Below, piece by piece: positions 58,463 through 64,000 of a stretch of DNA of 64,000 nucleotides. The notes beneath the pieces were generated by a model, which worked only from the letters and a program-made list of their open reading frames with translations, was not told the DNA's origin and did not search any database. Numbering within the stretch: the first letter of the stretch is position 1; each line of letters opens with the position of its first letter. Position numbers and translations under genes: made by a program. Source of the DNA: Lyophyllum atratum (Eukaryota > Basidiomycota > Agaricomycetes > Agaricales > Lyophyllaceae); contig JACGCN010000003.1 in the NCBI GenBank assembly GCA_014905825.1, forward strand, positions 868,001 through 932,000. The letters run 5' to 3'.

Positions 58463-59647
58463 TCACATCACCACGCAGCCTTCCCCAGCCCCTTTGGCTC
58501 GTGTGCTGAGTGAAACGCGGGCAGCCTCGTAAAAGACCTCGGAGACGCCGCGATTGTGTTTGGAGCTGCATTCTATGTGGGTGATGTGAGGATTACGGCG
58601 AGAGAATGCCGAAGTGCTGAGTGCGCACCTAGATATCGGCTTGCCCGTATCCGCCGGGCTACGGCTAGACCCTCTTCGTATTCTACGGCGTGCGTCCCGA
58701 ACCGTTGTAGACGGTCTCTCACGCCCCGGTCGTCACGAAGATCACATTTCAGAGCTGGGGGGGACGCAAATGAGATGACAAGGAAGGTGTAGGGTTGGTA
58801 CTAACCAACAAGCACGAGCTGCGAGGGACGAGTCAGATGGGATCTGCAAGGGGAACGGGTGCCGCACCTTTACGCCTGGACAGTGTTCCAAGATTTCTTC
58901 TATCCACTGGAGGTGGTTTAGAACGAGTGAATACGGACGAGACTCAAGCTTTACCTTGGACTCGACGTTCTCTAGTGAGGTTGGGTTGTCTACCTAGTGG
59001 CTGCGCGTCAGGACCTGTGCTTTGCCGACCGGAGTGCTGGACTCACTGAAAAGCAGATCATGATGACATGTGTTTCAGCGTAAGATAGTGAGCGTAGCCT
59101 ATCGAATTCTTCTTGACCTGCTCACGGGCAACGGGAGGGGATGTCGCTCTGTCAGATGTCACGACCAAGGTCAGATAGGTTGCATCATGAGGCATACCGG
59201 CGGTATCCCACAGGCTGAGTTCGACCACCTGGTCATCTACTAGGATATCTTGCACATAGTTCTCGAATACCGTGGGTTCGCTGTTGCCGGATTTTTAGTA
59301 GAGAGAGGTATGAGGGCAGGAATAGGGGCGGACTATATTTGTGTGAAGAAGCCACGGGTAAAGACGTTTAGTAGTGAAGTCTTGCCTGCAGGTAGACGCG
59401 TGAGTGCATGGACACATGTTGAGCTGATACTACGCACCACATGCACCATCGCCACAGACGACAACCTGCCGAATTAACTCGTCTGTGACATGCTCTCCCG
59501 CGATGCAGATGTGGGCCATACCTTTCTTTGTATCTGGGAAGAACAGGGTGAGGGTGTGTGAAGATGCAGGCAGAGGAGTCAGAGATCGCGTACTGGTTTG
59601 CTACGCCCAAAGCTGGCGCCTTTGGCCGAGGATCCACAGAGAGACAT
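58463..59647 (-). CDS. RHO3: Rho-family GTPase, Rho3-like
   Basis: Membrane-anchored switch for exocytosis and actin polarity. I reconstructed 11 exons in 1.2 kb: [18 protein letters not shown] / IQRK (12 nt, 59522-59533) / [10 protein letters not shown] / [17 protein letters not shown] / [17 protein letters not shown]...ELSLWDTAG / [23 protein letters not shown] / [13 protein letters not shown] / [13 protein letters not shown] / LVLV (13 nt, 58806-58818) / [17 protein letters not shown]...SRYL / [20 protein letters not shown]...GCVVM. Switch regions, the G1 loop GDGACGKTS, DTAGQEE and ECSSK are all present. It ends with the CAAX box CVVM and TGA 58465-58463. The donor after TQIY is GTCCGC, a weak site. 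The wording of the switch II region is closest to Rho3 among the Rho proteins. Confidence 0.9.
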
Positions 59648-59747
59648 GGGTCGATGTGAGCAGCGGAGTCCGAGCAGGGCGTGAGTGGTGAAGAGGACAG
59701 GTCATGTGACTTATGACGGTTCATACTCCTCCTGCTTCCCATCTACC
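59648..59747. promoter_or_regulatory. Divergent promoter, RHO3 / FMP32-like
   Basis: Exactly 100 bases between divergent start codons; shared promoter elements are expected, none identified. Confidence 0.5.
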
Positions 59748-60537
59748 ATGTCCCTCGCCGCCCTCCGCCTAATTTCACGTCCCCCCTCCTCCCTGTTCTC
59801 CCATCTCTCCCGCTCTTTCTCTGTTTCTCAACCCAGACCCGACTTTCATTTCGACACCCATCACTTTGTCCAGCGGCTGGAACGCGAGGGCTTGAATCGC
59901 GCCCAGGCGGAGGGTATCATGTCCGCCATGGCAGAGGTCATCGATGAGAGCATTCGGAATATGACCAGCAACATGGTGACCAAAGCCGAGCAGGAAAAGG
60001 TGCGTCGATCACTTCTCCTATCACGTTCGACCCTAACTAAGTCTTGTTGCAGCTACACTATACCCAGCAGGTGGACTTTGCCCAGATCAAGTCCGAACTC
60101 CAGCTCACGGAGAAGAATGACCTCGCCATGATCAAGGCCGAGAATGATCGTCTGGTTACAGATATTGAGAAACTAAAGCAGCGGCTACGGGAGGAGGTCA
60201 CGCGAACACAAGCTGGCGTGCGGTTGGACTTGAACCTTGAGAAGGGGCGGATGCGGGAGGAGAGTAGTCACCAGGAGTTGAAGATAAAGGAGGTGGATAC
60301 GCGCATAGAGCAGGAGATTGCTGGTTTGAGGACCGCGATTCAGGCTTCCAAGGTGAGTTTCTTGCCATCTTCGAGATATACATCCAAGTGGACTCTTTCA
60401 TTAGGCAACGACCCTGCAATATCTTGTCGGTTTCGGTACGTCATTTTCTTTCTGTGCATAGAATGTCGTTTTCATGCGAATTGCCAGTCACCGGTTGCTC
60501 GGCGTTGCTCATGGCGTACATGAGGTTCCGTGTATGA
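59748..60537 (+). CDS. Mitochondrial DUF1640 coiled-coil protein, Fmp32/CCDC90-like
   Basis: Inner-membrane protein family that includes yeast Fmp32 (linked to cytochrome oxidase assembly) and animal MCUR1/CCDC90B. Exons 59748-59999, 60053-60352, 60405-60435 and 60488-60537 give 210 residues. The first 30 residues (MSLAALRLISRPPSSLFSHL, Arg/Ser-rich) look like a mitochondrial presequence. Then FDTHHFVQRLEREGLNRAQA and GIMSAMAEVIDESI, the family head, followed by a long coiled coil. The end is a single transmembrane helix, LQYLVGFVTGCSALLMAYMR, formed by the last splice (donor after GGTTTCG, acceptor ATTGCCAG). An earlier acceptor (CATAG at about 60462) would destroy that helix, so the later one was chosen. 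TGA 60535-60537. Confidence 0.88.
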
Positions 60538-60572
60538 CTAGACTATCATTATACTTATCCATCTGCTATAAT

Positions 60573-61683
60573 TTACGCGCCGACCTCTGGCCCGGGCCCG
60601 AGTGCGATCATGCTGAATTGCACGCTTGAAGTGTTGCTGACATAGGTCTCTTTAACGATCTTTGCAACGTCCTGAGGAGAGCGGGTCAGTGATTACTCAG
60701 GCCGAAGCGATAACGTGCATACTGTTAACAGATCGTCTTTCATCTCTCCTCTGTCGACAGGTCCCTCGCGTCGCCCATCCAGCTCGATAACTCGGTACTC
60801 GCCAGGACCCCCGGGACCTCTGACGGCGGGTGCCTGGATGAAGCAGGTGAAATGCAACGTTGTTTCAAGGTCGGTGGGCGCCTGGGTCTGACCGCCAGAG
60901 GCCGCTTCGGCATGGATGTTGGCAAAGAGTGGTGTCGTCTCGAGATGTTTTGCAATCTCGTCGGGTTTCTTCCCTGTAATAGATATCAAGTTCAATTGAG
61001 AGAGGGATTGGACGTGACAGACGGACCTTTGCACTCTTCGATGAACTGCGCGAGAGCGCCGTGGGGTTCCATTGTCACGTCGGACTGTAGGTAGATCTAT
61101 AAAAGACGACACGCGTCCAGGGCTATCGGTGCTCACATTGGCCAGGGCGTGAAGCAGTCCGATTGTTCCACACGCGTTAGGGATCTTCAGAAGATAAAAT
61201 TAAGGTACTGGGAGAGGAGATCACGGCGTACCGTTTGCTTGATCCAGAGCACTGTCGGATCCAGCGAGGGCTGCCCTTCATTCTTGATCTTTAGATCCTC
61301 CGCTTTCCTCTTCTCCTCGAGAGCATCTGTGATGGGAAACAGTAGCACCACGGCTTTGACAGGTTGGTTCACTAGGGCTAGAAGCTACAGGGTTTGTGAT
61401 GCAGCGTCTTAATGGGCAAGCGGCAGGGCGGGAGAGTCACGGGTACAAGTACCTCTGGATCCAGACCGTAGACATCTTGGAATTCTGCCTGGCTAGTGAC
61501 GAGGCCCACTTTCTTTGACCACTGCAGAGGCGAAGAAAATGAGAGAGGAGTGCGAGAATGAGGGGACGCGACCGACAGCGTTTAGAACCTGTTCCAGACA
61601 GGTGTTTGTTAGCAATCATTGTATACATATGGCACTCTTGCCTCGGGATTGCTTTCGAGCGGCACCCAGCGGTTGATGGACAT
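60573..61683 (-). CDS. YUH1: Ubiquitin carboxyl-terminal hydrolase, UCH family (Yuh1/UCH-L3-like)
   Basis: Cysteine protease removing small adducts from the ubiquitin or Nedd8 C-terminus. Read on the minus strand: MSINRWVPLESNPE, VLNAVGRVPSF-type exon, FQDVYGLDPEVLALV, KAVVLLFPITDALEEKRKAE, then LWIKQT joined across an intron to IPNACGTIGLLHALANS, with the oxyanion Gln and catalytic Cys. The catalytic His is in TTLHFTCFI and the Asp in VIELDGRREGP. The end is VQFSMIALGPGPEVGA before TAA 60575-60573. About seven exons. Its stop codon is only 35 bases from the stop of the convergent Fmp32-like gene, so the 3' UTRs must overlap. Confidence 0.92.
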
Positions 61684-62067
61684 CAGGAAGGTGCGTGATA
61701 AAGGTTGAATAAAGGAGAACAGAATACAAGTGACGTCCTATATAATTTGTCTCTATTCTTTTTGCCCCTTTCCCGTGACCTTGCTCCACGTCTCGATGTC
61801 CATTTCTTAAACGGACTTTCTTGACGCACGCATTCCAGACCTAACGGAAAGATCGCCGCACGTCGTCCCTTACATGTCATATATTGAATACTTAGTACAA
61901 CAGATTAGTTCCCGGTCCACCCTTTCGGCTACGCGTGGAAAACATGGACCACAGTCAATAAAGAGCGGGGGGGGAAGATTGTGAGGCAGTTCACACCTTG
62001 ATCTCGTCGCCCTAGCTTCCTCACGAGGACCGTCGGGCGTTCTGCCGTTTTGAGCCCCGCCTCACCT
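61684..62067. other. UCH upstream region with frameshifted BUB3 tail
   Basis: No separate gene. At 61991-62067 on the minus strand the expected remaining C-terminus of Bub3 can be read, but in shifted frames (see BUB3). The rest should be the UCH promoter and leader. Confidence 0.5.
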
Positions 62068-63295
62068 TCATCCCACTGTATAGCTCACTGCAATAGCAAG
62101 CTTCGTCCCATCACAGTTGAACGCGAGCGACGAAATGGGGTTCGAGAATTTCGGGTACTGGCGCAGCCGCTTCTTCACCTTGTGGTCCCATATCGACACA
62201 GTGGCATCGGAGCCTGCTGAGGCAAATGTGTTATATCTGGAGGAACATTAGTTATGGAGCGGAGGACGCGATGTGGATGCTTACATAGGGTGGAAGGCCA
62301 AGGCATTGACGGGCCAGACATGGTCAACATCATCGATGGTTTGTCGGTGGCACTTGAATGCATATTTCTTGTCTTGGGCAGCGGGGGACGGATCGAAGTA
62401 TTCCACCGCTATTCGGCCTTCCACTGAAGCAGTAGCGTAGCCTGGCGAGACAATTAGCATAAAAGTAGGGCATCGTCTGAGGATGCGCACCTTGCCCACT
62501 TGGCATGCATGCAAGTGATCTCGTCATGAACTTGAGACTGCTCTCGCGCTCCTGTGCGGGAGTGTTCATGTTGCGAATGTCGTAGATATTGAAGAGCCTG
62601 CTGGCCATGGCAACGACGAGCGTGTTGTTGACAAGGTCAAGTTGATAGACCCGCTCGGGCGTGTTATGGGATGACTGTTGCGGGCTGGGTGCGCGGGAAT
62701 CCCAGAACCGCAGGGTACGATCCCATGAGCCTGTTATTAGGACATCTGGAGACGATTTGAGCTGGATTTGAGGCAAGAGATGCGAGGGAACGCACTGGTA
62801 TCCCGAGAATAGGCCATGGTGGAGATGCTATCGTTGTGCGCACCAAGGTTACGCATGTTCTCAGTCCCAAGATCTAGCCTGTTGCAAAAGATGTGAAAAA
62901 AAACCACTGGTAGAGGGGAGATGCGACGCACTCTCTGACAGACGTGTCTAACCCTCCGCTGAACGCATGGGTTGCATCGGAGAAGCAGCACGCTAGGACG
63001 GCTGCTCGATGATCAAATTTTGCTTTCTGCTCGCTTTCCCTCCCCCCTTTTTCGCCAACTTCGTAGAACCGGACACTCTGTTATCGACGGTCAGACTTTA
63101 ACGAAAAATAAGGGGACGACTGTACCGTATCCCATGATGAAACCAAGAGGTGGTCTGGATTTGTGGGGGAATACCGCACGGATGATATGCTGTCGAATGG
63201 GGGCGAAGGGAGCGTCAAGGTGTTCTGTTCATCTTTACTGGCGCTAATTAATGAGGAACGAAGGAGAGGAATGGGGGTAGCATACCGTTGCTCAT
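62068..63295 (-). CDS. BUB3: Bub3 WD40 spindle-checkpoint protein, C-terminus frameshifted
   Basis: Seven-blade WD40 protein that brings Bub1/BubR1 to kinetochores. The first exon is MSN plus one base (63295-63286), followed by exons reading [127 protein letters not shown] (the Bub3 signature), YAFKCHRQT and [19 protein letters not shown]. After [13 protein letters not shown] the frame gives VG and TGA (62070-62068). The family normally continues [11 protein letters not shown], which is present directly after one extra base, so the reading frame seems broken near the end. About eight exons. Confidence 0.88.
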
Positions 63296-63370
63296 CGTGG
63301 TCGAAGCCAACTCGCGTTGTTTGGTCGTGTTAAAATTGCTGGTCTCATCTTAATTTACTCCTTCACCTTA
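63296..63370. promoter_or_regulatory. Divergent promoter, BUB3 / TFIIF beta
   Basis: 75 bases between divergent start codons, the shortest such gap in the window. Confidence 0.5.
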
Positions 63371-64000
63371 ATGGACGATGAGAAAAAGCCTTTCGACGCC
63401 GAGACCCATGACGACGACGACGCGCAACCAGACCCCGATGAACAACTCATGCTTGACCAGGGAAATGGTAGAGTTTGGCTCGTCAAGGTGCGTCCAGAAC
63501 ATGTTGCTTACATGAGCTCATCCAACCAGCCACTTAGATCCCTAAATTCCTGCTCAAACGTTGGGCAGCTCTCAATGTTGAGGACGTTCACCTCGCCAGC
63601 ATTCGCGTATACAACAACTCGATAAACCCCGCAAGCAAGAAACCGCGTATTGTGCTGTTTCTGCCGCCGAACCAAGACCCAAACGATCCAACTGCCACAC
63701 CTCCGCCCCCGCAGCCAGGCCGCCCTGCCTTCAATACCACCACCTCCTTTGCTACACTCGGAGCTGAACCCGACTGCTATGAGCTAGACATGGTCAATGA
63801 TTCAGTGGACAACCAGATTGTCGTCGCTGAGCGGCCAAAGGATGCATCACTAAGCGTCTCGATGAGCGCAGCCGCGGCGACGGTGAACACTCGTGCACGG
63901 ACCACAATCCTAACAGGGCGTATTAAGCACGAGTGTACGCTGCGCCCGGCTTTCAGCCAGAGCTACCGGAAGCAGATGCGTGAGCGCCACAGGAAGTACA
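63371..64000 (+). CDS. TFG2: TFIIF beta subunit (Tfg2/RAP30), 5' part
   Basis: General RNA polymerase II initiation factor subunit. Exon 1 is 63371-63487 (MDDEKKPFDAETHDDDDAQP ... GRVWLVK) and exon 2 starts at 63538 (IPKFLLKRWAALN), continuing open to the window edge. The VWLVKIPKFLL segment is the family's N-terminal dimerisation strand. GRIKHECTLRPAFSQSYRKQ near 63918 is the well-conserved linker into the C-terminal part. The C-terminal winged helix lies outside the window. Between them is a Pro-rich insertion (NDPTATPPPPQPGRP). Confidence 0.93.

Noticed and set aside
1..64000. CRISPR array, prophage or biosynthetic gene cluster
   Set aside because: No regularly spaced repeats, phage genes or clustered secondary-metabolism genes were seen; the window is ordinary eukaryotic chromosome.

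Overview
The window looks like a gene-dense stretch of a basidiomycete nuclear genome, most likely an agaricomycete mushroom. Genes lie on both strands, broken by many introns of about 45-65 bases. Spliced reading frames give familiar fungal housekeeping proteins, mixed with a Zn2Cys6 regulator and an Ecl1-type protein. All assignments come from reading translated exons by eye; no search was run.

Layout. 0-6 kb: the 3' part of a Ser/Pro-rich coiled-coil gene, then a gene-poor stretch with a 1.1 kb inverted-repeat element. 6-21 kb: Zn2Cys6 regulator, CUE/CCCH/DUF1771/Smr protein, APH-type kinase-like protein, an unknown membrane protein, a PQ-loop membrane protein and a GDP-mannose transporter. 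21-29 kb: pyruvate carboxylase, nitronate monooxygenase and SmB. 29-38.6 kb: almost gene-free except an Ecl1-family gene, which has a hAT-like miniature transposon 38 bases upstream of its start codon. 38.6-45 kb: Shr3-type permease chaperone and a Bem3-type RhoGAP. 45-58 kb: an iron-sulfur L-serine dehydratase and clathrin heavy chain. 58-64 kb: a compact block with Rho3 GTPase, an Fmp32/CCDC90-type mitochondrial protein, a UCH-type deubiquitinase, Bub3 and the start of TFIIF beta.

Several genes touch the same processes. Bem3-type RhoGAP and Rho3 act in polarity signalling. Clathrin, the GDP-mannose transporter, the Shr3 chaperone and the PQ-loop protein belong to the secretory and endosomal system. 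Pyruvate carboxylase and serine dehydratase both meet at the pyruvate node. No biosynthetic cluster or defence system was seen. Four gene pairs share divergent spacers of 75-242 bases and one shares 353 bases.

The most unusual signals are structural. Tiny exons are frequent: 7, 9 and probably 4 nt in the serine dehydratase, 12 and 13 nt in RHO3, 17 nt carrying the biotin lysine in pyruvate carboxylase, and a first exon holding only ATG in SmB. The two inverted-repeat elements have clean ends and likely target-site duplications, and BUB3 appears to carry single-base frameshifts in its last codons.
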